Made by a program: the position numbers and the translations under genes
In this document: positions 56,250 to 64,000 of the stretch, one piece after another
How positions within the stretch are numbered: the first letter of the stretch is position 1
Layout of the letters: every line of letters begins with the position of its first letter
The notes under the pieces: model-generated
Databases searched by the model: none
What the model was told of the DNA's origin: nothing
The model's input: only the letters and a program-made list of their open reading frames with translations
Origin: Paenibacillus kyungheensis
GTDB lineage: Bacteria > Bacillota > Bacilli > Paenibacillales > Paenibacillaceae
Assembly: GCF_028606985.1 (NCBI RefSeq)
Contig: NZ_CP117416.1
Span: 4,465,001 to 4,529,000 of the forward strand
DNA: 64,000 nucleotides
Reading direction: 5' to 3'

Positions 56250-57647
56250 TCACTTACGGCGTGGACGCTTGGGTAATCCATGCTTTTCGATATACTCGGG
56301 AGTCAATTCAATCGGCTCTTCAGGCACCTCTGTTTCCGTAGACAGATTGCTTTCTAGCAATAATATCGCATCCGCTTCCTGATAACTGTTGTTCAACTTG
56401 TGTACACGAGGTTTGGTGACCAGATGCCAGACCGATAAACGCTGAATATCTGGAGAGATAACAGCTTGATCATCCGGTGCAAAAATCATGCCTAACTGAT
56501 GATGATCCCCTGCATAGATCGCTCGTTGTAGAAATTTACTTTCGCCCTGAATATTTAATATTTCCAATTTGCAAAAAGCTGGATTGATTCGTAATGCCGC
56601 ATGTAATGATTGTGGATCTTGAATCAACTGTCCATTCACTTTATATACACTTTCCCCTGCGGTAATACCTAACTCTGCCGCCGGGCTAGCTGGGATAACA
56701 TCTAGTATTTTGAGTCCCCGTAATCCACGAATAAATAATGGGCTCTGTTGCGACTCTTCTCGTCTACTCACATACATAATCCATTCACGTAAAATTACTG
56801 CTATCACTAATGCAGGGATAGCGATAGGCGCCCACCACAGTGCCAAAGCCGCAAGTACGATCATAATAAAGCTACTCTGTAATAATCGCTTGGCTATCGC
56901 ATTCACTTTGACTTGTGGCAAATGGGTCTGTGTTAATATACTGCAACCGATCATCACCGGTAATGCTGTTAAAGATACACCATTTATCCATGACTCTGCT
57001 CCATGAAGCGGTGTCCATGGCAGAACAAGACCACCGGTGGAAGGGATAAATAACCATAAAGGAATCGGCCAGAATGCTTCTATTGCATAGGCCCCTACAG
57101 GCTTACCACGCTTGCCTTCAATGACAACTGGAGAAGAAAAGCGAGTGGCTTGCATACGGAATAATACTGCTTCAATCAATTGTAACAATACCGAGATGGC
57201 TAACAATCCAGGCAAATCTACATTGCGAATACTCTCTATCACTTGCCCGATAAAACCTGTAGGTTGCCATGACGGTAAAGAGAGCAGCACCATATAAATG
57301 ATCGTAAGTACAGCCAAAGCCATCGTTATATGAGCATAACGTAGACGGAATACGGATAATAGAATCAAAATTGTTCCTATACACCAGGTAACTTCTGTCT
57401 GTATATGTATACCTATAAATGCCATCGCAATCGATACCAGTAATCCGACAATCATTCCTGTAATCACTGTACGTAATACACGACCTGCATAGACATAAAT
57501 ACGAATATTAAATAATTTACGTTCAAGAATACCTTGACGTCTGTAATGCAACAAAACACCGATCAAAAATATATAATAAAAAGGCTGTGTTAATAGCGCC
57601 CCTAAAGCCCCGCCTATCATACGGAGTGCCTCACCTAACACGTTCAA
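56250..57647 (-). CDS. PDZ-containing polytopic membrane protein, MinJ-like
   Basis: 465 residues. Six to eight membrane helices in the first 285 residues, then a cytoplasmic PDZ-like domain (about 310-375; LRGLKILDVIPASPAAELGI and GESVYKVNGQLI) and a basic tail (GLPKRPRRK). Architecture and position, just downstream of ctpB/ftsX/ftsE, match MinJ (YvjD) of B. subtilis, which links DivIVA to MinCD at cell poles. The TTG start has AAAGGAG 11 nt upstream. It has 156 bp from ctpB, with a terminator of ctpB in the gap on the opposite side of its start, so it is likely a separate unit. MinJ function is inferred from synteny. Confidence 0.75.
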   Translation of the reverse strand: MNVLGEALRMIGGALGALLTQPFYYIFLIGVLLHYRRQGILERKLFNIRIYVYAGRVLRTVITGMIVGLLVSIAMAFIGIHIQTEVTWCIGTILILLSVFRLRYAHITMALAVLTIIYMVLLSLPSWQPTGFIGQVIESIRNVDLPGLLAISVLLQLIEAVLFRMQATRFSSPVVIEGKRGKPVGAYAIEAFWPIPLWLFIPSTGGLVLPWTPLHGAESWINGVSLTALPVMIGCSILTQTHLPQVKVNAIAKRLLQSSFIMIVLAALALWWAPIAIPALVIAVILREWIMYVSRREESQQSPLFIRGLRGLKILDVIPASPAAELGITAGESVYKVNGQLIQDPQSLHAALRINPAFCKLEILNIQGESKFLQRAIYAGDHHQLGMIFAPDDQAVISPDIQRLSVWHLVTKPRVHKLNNSYQEADAILLLESNLSTETEVPEEPIELTPEYIEKHGLPKRPRRK

Positions 57648-57738
57648 CGGTTGCCACTCTCCTTTGCCATCTATCTTTCTTTCATAGAAATCGTACCATC
57701 AAATCCTACTTGGACTCAACTCTCTCTATTCTACATAA

Positions 57739-57767
57739 AAAAAGAAGGCTATAACAGCCTTCTTTTT
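57739..57767 (-). terminator. Terminator of ctpB
   Basis: 12-bp perfect stem AAAAAGAAGGCT (57739-57750 with 57756-57767), 5-nt loop; T-rich on the minus strand, 37 bp past the ctpB stop. Confidence 0.85.
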
Positions 57768-57803
57768 GGAAATACATATGAACATAGGAGTGTTAGCTTT
57801 AAA

Positions 57804-59270
57804 TTATTTGGTATTCGCTGTAGAAATTTGCTTTTCAACCCCAGCAATCGCTTTGTTCATTTGAACATCATATTGTGGGTCTTGAATATGCTTCACTAAT
57901 GCAATCTCAAGGGCAGTTGCTGTTTTCTCATCAATCGCACCTGTCACCGTCAGCTTTTGCTTAGTCTGGAATGATTTCACTGCACTCTCGGTATCACGAT
58001 CAAAATAACCGTCTTTGCGATCGACACTGTAACCAAGGCCATCTAACATAATTTGAGCACTCTTAATATCGCTATTGTTCATATCATATTTGAGTGTTTT
58101 TTCTTTGTTGATTGGAGTCACGGTAAAGTAATCAGGCGGAGCGATTTTCACATCCGGTTTGATTCCTTTTTTATGAATCCAATCTCCATTTGGAGTCAAC
58201 CATTTAGCAATCGTAATTTTGATTAAACTACCATCGTTAAAGATATTGTCCATACTTGTCTGCACAGTACCTTTACCATACGTAGTCTCACCATATAATG
58301 TCGCACCCGCAGATTGCTTCAACGCACCTGCTAGAATCTCAGAAGCACTTGCGCTACCACCATTTGTTACCACAGCAATCGGATATTTAACACCTTTACC
58401 TGTCGACTTGGTCTCATCACGTTTACCTGCTTTATCTTCGACTTGTACGATCAATTTGCCATTCGGGACAAATTGTTCAGCCATATCAATTACAACAGAC
58501 AGAACGCCACCTGGATTGTTACGAACATCAATCACAAGACCTTTCATACCTTCGCCTTCAAGCTTTTTGACTTCAGCATCAAAGCGCTCTGCGGTATTCA
58601 TTGAGAACTGCGTTACGGTAATCACACCGATTTTGTCAGCAGTCATTCTCGAAGTGACTGTCTCGACATCGATATCATCACGAACAATTTTGAACGTTAA
58701 ATTATTGGAACTGCCTGAACGTTTAATTTCAATCGTAGCCGTTGTTCCTTTTTTGCCACGAATCTTATTCACAGCATCATTTAAGTCCACACCAGCTAGT
58801 GATTCGCCATTGATGGATACGATAATGTCTTTCGGGCGTAATCCTGCTTTTTCCGCAGGTGAACCTTTGATCGGCGAAACGATCACGACATTGCCATCTT
58901 CTTGCGATACTTCTGCACCGATTCCTGTAAATGATCCTGCGATCGATTCAGAAAACTGAGTCGCTGTCTCAGGAGCCATATAACTGGAATAAGGATCACC
59001 TAACGCTTCCATCATCCCATTGATTGCACCATCTACAAGCTTGTTACTATCTACATCTTGGTAATAATTACTTTCAATCAATTTAGCAGCTGTACTGAGT
59101 TTGCTCTGTTGTTGATCGCTTAGACCTCCACCGCTAAGTGCAGCGAGTAATCCTTGTCCATTTACAGCATTACGAGCAATTCCTGGCAGACTGGTAAAAG
59201 CCAGTGTAAGCACGCTACTTAGCACCATCATGGCAATCACAAGCAGTGCTACGGTGCGTTTTCTCATCAT
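57804..59270 (-). CDS. ctpB: C-terminal processing protease (S41), CtpB-like, with peptidoglycan-binding domain
   Basis: 488 residues. Signal anchor near residues 7-30, then a PDZ domain (about 112-165; GIGAEVSQEDGNVVIV, GSPAEKAGLRPKDIIVSING), the S41 core with nucleophile S310 in GGSASASEIL and the lysine and glutamine of ETTYGKGTVQ (K333, Q337), and a peptidoglycan-binding domain near the end (DIKSAQIMLDGLGYS, GYFDRDTESAVKSFQ). CtpB in B. subtilis cleaves sporulation signalling proteins in the intermembrane space. GAGGCGG precedes the ATG. It lies 29 bp from the EnvC-like gene, so it belongs to the ftsE-ftsX-envC-ctpB operon. Confidence 0.92.
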   Translation of the reverse strand: MMRKRTVALLVIAMMVLSSVLTLAFTSLPGIARNAVNGQGLLAALSGGGLSDQQQSKLSTAAKLIESNYYQDVDSNKLVDGAINGMMEALGDPYSSYMAPETATQFSESIAGSFTGIGAEVSQEDGNVVIVSPIKGSPAEKAGLRPKDIIVSINGESLAGVDLNDAVNKIRGKKGTTATIEIKRSGSSNNLTFKIVRDDIDVETVTSRMTADKIGVITVTQFSMNTAERFDAEVKKLEGEGMKGLVIDVRNNPGGVLSVVIDMAEQFVPNGKLIVQVEDKAGKRDETKSTGKGVKYPIAVVTNGGSASASEILAGALKQSAGATLYGETTYGKGTVQTSMDNIFNDGSLIKITIAKWLTPNGDWIHKKGIKPDVKIAPPDYFTVTPINKEKTLKYDMNNSDIKSAQIMLDGLGYSVDRKDGYFDRDTESAVKSFQTKQKLTVTGAIDEKTATALEIALVKHIQDPQYDVQMNKAIAGVEKQISTANTK

Positions 59271-59299
59271 GTGTTACCGCCTCTCTGAGCTTAACGCTA

Positions 59300-60595
59300 T
59301 TACAGATAACCCATCGGATCGACAGGCGTATTATTCACACGTACTTCAAAGTGACAGTGAGGGCCTGTAGAGTTCCCTGTAGAACCTACTTCTGCAATCT
59401 TCTGTCCTTGACTTACTGTCTGACCTACAGAAACAGCAATACCGCCATCACGAATATGTCCGTATAATGTTTTGATCCCATTTCCATGATCGATAATAAC
59501 TGTATTTCCGTATCCATTTTGCCATTGCGCAACGACTACCGTTCCACCTTGAGCAGCATGAATATCGGTTCCTTGTGGAGCTGCAAAATCGACTCCTGTA
59601 TGCAATTTGTATACCCCTTGAATCGGGTGATTACGATATCCGAAAGGAGAAGAAATACGCGCACCATTCACCGGTAGACCCATACTTCCATTGCCGCTAC
59701 CTTGATATCCACCTGTACTTGGTGGAGTATAACCGCCACCATCATCAGACGATGGAGGATTGTTGGCTGCTGCTTCTGCTCTTGCTTGAGCTTCTGCTGC
59801 CGCACGGGCCGCCGCTGCTGCTCTTTCTTGTGCTTCTAGTGCTGTTTTCTCCTGATAGAGAGAAGCACGTTTGTCTGCTAAATCCCATAACGCTTGTTCT
59901 TGCTCGGATGTGATATCATCCGCATTCTCAATCTGTGTGTTGTATTTAGAAATGAGTACTTGTTTTTCATTTTCTTTTGCATCTAATTCGCCTTTACGCT
60001 CTGCTTTTTCAGCGTATAGACTTTTCGCTTTCGCATACGAAGCGGTTAATTTTTTCTGTGTCACGATTACGAATTGTTTGTCTTTTTCATGTTGAGCCAA
60101 GATGTCCTGATCCTGGTCTACAATCATACGCAATGAATCCGCACGTTCTACAAAATCGGAAAAGTTCGTTGAAGCCATTAACACATCCATATAAGAGATT
60201 AATCCGTCGGTATACATCATTCGTACACGAGTATCAATCATACCTTCACGAGCATGAATACGTTCTTTGGTTTCAGCCAAATCTTTTTTCGCCTGACGAA
60301 GACCTGATTCCGTTTGTGAAATATCACTAGAAACGCGAGCCAACTGACTGCTCACTTCATTGATCGCTTGCAATACTTTACCTAGATCTTTTTGTGTTCT
60401 AGCTTTCAGCATTTGCGATTTTTTCTTTTGAGCAGCAGCTTTTTTCTTCTGTTGGGCTGCTTCCTGTGCTTTTTTCTCCACAGCATTTAATTGACTCTGG
60501 ATATCACTAACCGATTTGGCGGCGTGTACTTGTTGTGGTTGGATCACTGAGACTGCCAATAAAATAACAGCCATAACTGATGCGACTTTTTTCAA
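59300..60595 (-). CDS. EnvC-like M23 peptidase with N-terminal coiled coil
   Basis: 431 residues. Signal peptide 1-25 ending in QQVHA. Residues 30-270 are long coiled coils (VEKKAQEAAQQKKKAAAQKK, QLARVSSDISQTESGLRQAK, DTRVRMMYTDGLISYMDVLM), followed by an Ala/Gly/Pro-rich linker and a LytM/M23 domain (about 320-430) with KLHTGVDFAAP, NTVIIDHGNGIKTLYGHI and GNSTGPHCHFEVR. All zinc ligands appear present, so it could be an active endopeptidase or an activator. With ftsX and ftsE just upstream, it is a good match for the FtsEX-controlled hydrolase (CwlO/PcsB-type) role. TTG start with GGGGAG 6 nt upstream. Confidence 0.88.
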   Translation of the reverse strand: MKKVASVMAVILLAVSVIQPQQVHAAKSVSDIQSQLNAVEKKAQEAAQQKKKAAAQKKKSQMLKARTQKDLGKVLQAINEVSSQLARVSSDISQTESGLRQAKKDLAETKERIHAREGMIDTRVRMMYTDGLISYMDVLMASTNFSDFVERADSLRMIVDQDQDILAQHEKDKQFVIVTQKKLTASYAKAKSLYAEKAERKGELDAKENEKQVLISKYNTQIENADDITSEQEQALWDLADKRASLYQEKTALEAQERAAAAARAAAEAQARAEAAANNPPSSDDGGGYTPPSTGGYQGSGNGSMGLPVNGARISSPFGYRNHPIQGVYKLHTGVDFAAPQGTDIHAAQGGTVVVAQWQNGYGNTVIIDHGNGIKTLYGHIRDGGIAVSVGQTVSQGQKIAEVGSTGNSTGPHCHFEVRVNNTPVDPMGYL

Positions 60596-60736
60596 CTTTT
60601 TCTCCCCATCCTTTTACCATTTGTAGGTTTTTGAAACAGTCGTTTTCCGGCGTTCAGCACTTGCATCAAGTATGATTATCGGCAATGTTTTGCAGATATC
60701 TTAGCTTTTTTTGCATATTTACGAAAATAATTTATT

Positions 60737-61657
60737 TTATACTTTGAGAAAGCGACGAATCGAGAGTGTACTGCCCCATATTCCGATCAATACTCCAAGT
60801 CCTAGTAGTAAACTGCCCAATAACGGCCAGATTTGCTGTAAAGGAATCAAAGTGATCACAGACGCTATTCCGAATGAACGAACCGAAGCGGCTACTAATT
60901 GCTGATACCCTATAAATAAAATAGCGATCGTTACGAGTGAACCAATACCGCCTAACAATGCACCTTCAATAAAGAAAGGCCAGCGTATAAACTGATTGGT
61001 GGCTCCCACTAACTTCATAATACTAATTTCACGACGACGCGCGAGTATAGTTACTCGAATCGTATTCGCTATTAAGAACATGGCCATCAATCCAAGAGCA
61101 GCAACCAGAATTAGACCAATATTGCGGATCAATGCTGTCACTTTGAACAACGTCTGTACTGTATCTCCACCATACCGAACTTTAAGGATAGGTTTTTCAG
61201 GATGTTCTTTATTTAATGCTTCTATCTTCTGAGCGACAAAAGGAACGGTAGTTGGTTCAATAACTTGGATACGTAAAGCATCAGGCAATGGATTATTATC
61301 CTGCGCATACCCTTGCAAGAATGATTCTCCACCTTCACCTAGACGATCACGTAATTCTTGTAACCCTTGCGCTTTGGGAACAAATGTAACGGTACTCACT
61401 TCTGTCATAGCGCTGATCTCTTGTTGCAACTCTTGCCGTAATGATTGATCGACATTAAGTTCCAAAAAGACGTTGATCTCTACTTCGCTATCTGCCTGAT
61501 CGGCAAGTTGATTCACATTCAAAACTAACAAAATAAATACACCCAAAATAAACAGAGACACAATAATAGAGGTGATCGATGCAACTGACATCCACCCGTT
61601 GCGGAATACGCTTCTAAAACCTTCCCGCAAGTGTCGCAAGAAGGTATTAAAATTCAT
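60737..61657 (-). CDS. ftsX: Cell division ABC transporter permease FtsX
   Basis: 306 residues. A cytoplasmic N-terminus with an amphipathic helix, a first membrane helix (VASITSIIVSLFILGVFILL), an outer loop of about 110 residues with QELQQEISAMTEVSTVTFVP, then three more helices ending in LLLGLGVLIGIWGSTLSIRR. RREISIMKLVGATNQFIRWPF is the FtsX/MacB signature. It transmits FtsE ATP hydrolysis to an outer peptidoglycan hydrolase, here most likely the EnvC-like protein. GGGGAG lies 7 nt before the ATG. It overlaps ftsE by 11 bp. Confidence 0.95.
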   Translation of the reverse strand: MNFNTFLRHLREGFRSVFRNGWMSVASITSIIVSLFILGVFILLVLNVNQLADQADSEVEINVFLELNVDQSLRQELQQEISAMTEVSTVTFVPKAQGLQELRDRLGEGGESFLQGYAQDNNPLPDALRIQVIEPTTVPFVAQKIEALNKEHPEKPILKVRYGGDTVQTLFKVTALIRNIGLILVAALGLMAMFLIANTIRVTILARRREISIMKLVGATNQFIRWPFFIEGALLGGIGSLVTIAILFIGYQQLVAASVRSFGIASVITLIPLQQIWPLLGSLLLGLGVLIGIWGSTLSIRRFLKV

Positions 61658-62333
61658 AACCGTACTCCCCTCTAATCTGATCTCTGACGATCATACCGTC
61701 TTCGATCGCTAATACCCGACGACGCATCGAATTAACAATATCTCTGTTATGAGTAGCCATAATAATCGTTGTTCCGCGGAAATTAATTTCGTCTAGCAAT
61801 TGCATAATCCCATATGAAGTCTCAGGATCAAGGTTTCCTGTAGGTTCATCCGCTATAATCACAGCTGGATTATTGACGATTGCGCGTGCAATAGCTATCC
61901 GCTGTTGCTCACCACCGGACATTTGTTCAGGGTAACGCCCTGCTTTACTTTGAAGCCCTACCAGATCAAGTACTTCCATTACCCGCTTTTTCATTAATTT
62001 TCGCGGCGTTTCAATAACTTCCATTGCAAAAGCAACATTATCGTAAGCTGTTAATTTCGGTAGTAGACGGAAATCTTGAAAAATAACTCCGATATTACGG
62101 CGCAACAGTGGAATCTTACGCTGTTTTAATTTGCCTAAATTAAATCCATTTACAGAAATTTGACCTTTTGTTGGTGTTTCTTCACGATACATTAATTTCA
62201 TAAAGGTAGACTTACCCGCACCCGAAGGACCGACCACATATACAAATTCATTGCGATCAATCTTCACAGATACACCTTGAAGAGCATGAGCTCCATTCGG
62301 ATAAGTTTTCCAGACATCCTGCATTTCTATCAA
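61647..62333 (-). CDS. ftsE: Cell division ATP-binding protein FtsE
   Basis: 228 residues. Walker A VVGPSGAGKSTFMKL, Q-loop VIFQDFRLLPKLT, signature QMSGGEQQRIAIARAIV, Walker B VIIADEPTGNLDPET, switch MATHNRDIVN. GIxFQDFRLLP and the C-terminus VRDQIRGEYGYEF are FtsE-like. TTG start with AGGAAG 7 nt upstream. First gene of ftsE-ftsX-envC-ctpB, a unit controlling wall hydrolysis in division or elongation. Confidence 0.95.
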   Translation of the reverse strand: MIEMQDVWKTYPNGAHALQGVSVKIDRNEFVYVVGPSGAGKSTFMKLMYREETPTKGQISVNGFNLGKLKQRKIPLLRRNIGVIFQDFRLLPKLTAYDNVAFAMEVIETPRKLMKKRVMEVLDLVGLQSKAGRYPEQMSGGEQQRIAIARAIVNNPAVIIADEPTGNLDPETSYGIMQLLDEINFRGTTIIMATHNRDIVNSMRRRVLAIEDGMIVRDQIRGEYGYEF

Positions 62334-62818
62334 ATTATCACTTCCTAAATAATCAGATCATTCACCTTATCATAGACAACATTTTGTTATCAGAGATGAT
62401 GTCTGAATGGTTTTGTTGATTGCATGTGGTACATGGTATTTAGACTCACCATTTCTTCTTATACGGTTACTATTCGTTTTCACAGACAACATTAAGTATA
62501 GGTAGGTTGGTTCTTATCAAGTAAACCAATATACGATTAGGTACTTTGTACTGGATGTAGCAAAACACCATATGTTTGAAAGACAGATTCAACAATCTCT
62601 ATTGTAACAAATTCGTTACCATTTGAGTACTATAATAACTCGAAAATCACTCCATAATCAAAAAAGCCTGAAATCAGCGCAATGCTGAAATCAGACTTTC
62701 TTCTGCTAACGTCCTTCAAAAGCGGTTCCATCTCAGACTGACCTGAACATGAACGATCTTTTTTGGGTTTGTTATGGATACCTGCTATGACTACTTTGTA
62801 TTGCAATCACGTTATTAC
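62334..62818. other. 485-bp gap between ftsE and the MFS gene
   Basis: Holds the MFS terminator (62663-62699) and about 320 bp before ftsE. I see TACAAT and TATACT -10-like sites in this leader on the minus strand, but no convincing -35, and no gene or RNA structure I recognise. Confidence 0.5.
62663..62699 (-). terminator. Terminator of the MFS exporter gene
   Basis: 16-nt arms (62663-62678 and 62684-62699) pair with one G-U and two T-T mismatches on the minus strand and are followed by TTTTTTGATT; 120 bp past the stop. Confidence 0.6.
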
Positions 62819-64000
62819 TTACTTTTGAGTAGGTTTATTCGTTTGAAGAGCACGTTCTTTACCCATACAGGAAACAGCGATAAGTGCTCCAATAGCTGGT
62901 AAGACTGCCCACATAAATGTACCTGCAATCGAACTTGTTAATGCTACCTGAATCATCTCAATCACCTGAGCTGGCAAATGAGATTTGATATCATCGGATA
63001 GCAAGGCACGCGGATCAAGCTGAGTCAGATCAAGTCCTGCTGGTAATGCACTTTCACCACCACTCTGATTTATCCCTGCTTCTAATTGATTGCTTAATAA
63101 GCTACGTTGGATCAATCCAAATATCGTAACACCCAGTGCCATTCCCAGAGAACGAACAAATGTTAATGTAGAGGTCGCTGCTCCGCGTTGACGGAAATCA
63201 AAGTTCTGAATTCCGCTGATATTCAGAACTGAGAAAGAAAATCCAATTCCGAAGCCTGCTGTAGCTAGATACAGATACAATAGTAATGCAGGTGTATCCG
63301 GTGTAATGCGGCTTAACAATGCCATCCCCAGTACAAATAAAAATCCAGAGATCATCATAATTCGGCGGAATGTTAATTTATTTACCAGTATCCCGCCAAG
63401 CATCGCTGCAATCACAGACCCGATCGTCATCGGCATTAGAGTAAGCCCTGAATTGACCGCTGTCCCACCGCTTACCCCTTGGATATAAATCGGAATATAG
63501 AGCGCTACTGTAATAAAAGCAGCTCCATAGAAAAAAGCGGCTAATGTACTGCTACTGAACAGTCGATCTTTGAACATCGGAAATGAAATAATAGGTTCTG
63601 CGGCTTTCTGTTCTGCAAAAATAAATCCGATCAGCAATACCACAAAGCTTGCAAACAATCCTAAAATCACACCTGAATTCCAAGCATACGTATCTCCGCC
63701 TAGTTCTAAAGCGAACATCAAGGACACGACAGCTCCGATCAATAACGCTGCGCCCCACCAATCGATTTTTTGCTTCGAACGTTCCATAGATTCATGATAA
63801 AAAATCATAACCAATAGAAACGAAACAATCCCAAACGGAACATTGATATAGAACACCCAGCGCCAGTTCATATATTGGGTAATATAAGCGCCTAACAGTG
63901 GGCCAAATAAACTGGACATACCAAATACAGCGCCCAGCAAACCTGTCATTTTACCGCGTTTTTCCGGTGGGAATGTATCGAATACAATCGTAAAAGCAAT
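62819..64000 (-). CDS. DHA2-family MFS multidrug exporter (5' part missing)
   Basis: The open frame runs through the right edge, so the first part of the gene is outside the window; 393 residues are visible. It begins in IAFTIVFDTFPPEKRGKM followed by TGLLGAVFGMSSLFGPLLGA (a motif C variant), then WRWVFYINVPFGIVSFLL and MERSKQKIDWWGAALLIGAV, all typical of the EmrB/QacA 14-helix family. About 10 more helices are visible. The loop with LTQLDPRALLSDDIKSHLPAQ and the C-terminal GKERALQTNKPTQK are normal for this branch. It exports drugs or other hydrophobic compounds by proton antiport; substrate not predictable. Confidence 0.88.
   Translation of the reverse strand: MAFTIVFDTFPPEKRGKMTGLLGAVFGMSSLFGPLLGAYITQYMNWRWVFYINVPFGIVSFLLVMIFYHESMERSKQKIDWWGAALLIGAVVSLMFALELGGDTYAWNSGVILGLFASFVVLLIGFIFAEQKAAEPIISFPMFKDRLFSSSTLAAFFYGAAFITVALYIPIYIQGVSGGTAVNSGLTLMPMTIGSVIAAMLGGILVNKLTFRRIMMISGFLFVLGMALLSRITPDTPALLLYLYLATAGFGIGFSFSVLNISGIQNFDFRQRGAATSTLTFVRSLGMALGVTIFGLIQRSLLSNQLEAGINQSGGESALPAGLDLTQLDPRALLSDDIKSHLPAQVIEMIQVALTSSIAGTFMWAVLPAIGALIAVSCMGKERALQTNKPTQK

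Noticed and set aside
58219-58959. 246-codon open frame on the plus strand opposite ctpB
   Set aside because: Shadow of the ctpB reading frame; low-complexity, Ser/Ile/Pro-rich translation, no ribosome binding site, and ctpB has complete catalytic motifs.

Overview
The window looks like chromosomal DNA of a Paenibacillus-type member of the Bacillota. The evidence is low GC, strong AGGAGG ribosome binding sites, many TTG starts, YesMN/LplBC sugar uptake genes, the pcrB-pcrA-ligA operon, an ftsE-ftsX-envC-ctpB-minJ block and uvrB-uvrA. No rRNA, tRNA, CRISPR array, prophage or insertion sequence was seen. The species assignment is inferred from family content and gene order only.

Layout. 1-10.8 kb is a plant-glycan utilisation locus: the start of a secreted CBM35 protein behind a CcpA-type cre site, a lipoprotein/LplC/LplB sugar ABC importer, its YesN/YesM two-component system, a GH36 alpha-galactosidase and a divergent AraC regulator. 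A membrane b-cytochrome/molybdopterin oxidoreductase fusion follows (11.1-12.4 kb), then ligA, pcrA and pcrB (12.5-17.9 kb).

18-38.4 kb is a large surface-glycan cluster. It holds a phosphoglycosyl transferase, rhamnosyltransferase-like GT2 enzymes, the complete dTDP-L-rhamnose set (rfbDBCA), a GT2/small flippase/DUF2304/DUF2142 set resembling a glycan side-chain decoration module, a 752-residue double GT-B protein, a Wzm/Wzt exporter, a methyltransferase with a coiled-coil tail, an O-antigen-ligase-like protein with a helical-repeat tail, and a sulfotransferase with a coiled-coil tail. The set resembles S-layer glycosylation (slg) clusters described in Paenibacillus alvei and Geobacillus: a rhamnose-containing glycan built on undecaprenyl phosphate, exported by an ABC transporter, and transferred to an acceptor outside the cell. 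The central part is visibly more AT-rich than its flanks.

38.4-42.5 kb carries two tandem galU paralogues and a fused trehalose-6-phosphate synthase/phosphatase. 42.9-48.8 kb holds a U32-family protein (RlhA-like), a secreted stalk-domain protein with three internal repeats, and an HtrA-type secreted protease. 49-54 kb is uvrA-uvrB with a probable LexA-type site, and a motA-motB stator pair runs the other way at 54.4-56.0 kb. 56.2-62.3 kb is the division and wall block (minJ-like, ctpB, EnvC-like M23, ftsX, ftsE). The window ends inside a DHA2-type MFS exporter. Intrinsic hairpins mark most operon ends.

The points most worth a second look are the glycan cluster as a possible protein-glycosylation system with its own decoration module, the coiled-coil methyltransferase and sulfotransferase as length or terminal modifiers, a GT2 gene with no ATG/GTG/TTG start that seems to begin at ATT, a terminator encoded inside two convergent genes, and a LigA with clostridial-type active-site motifs.
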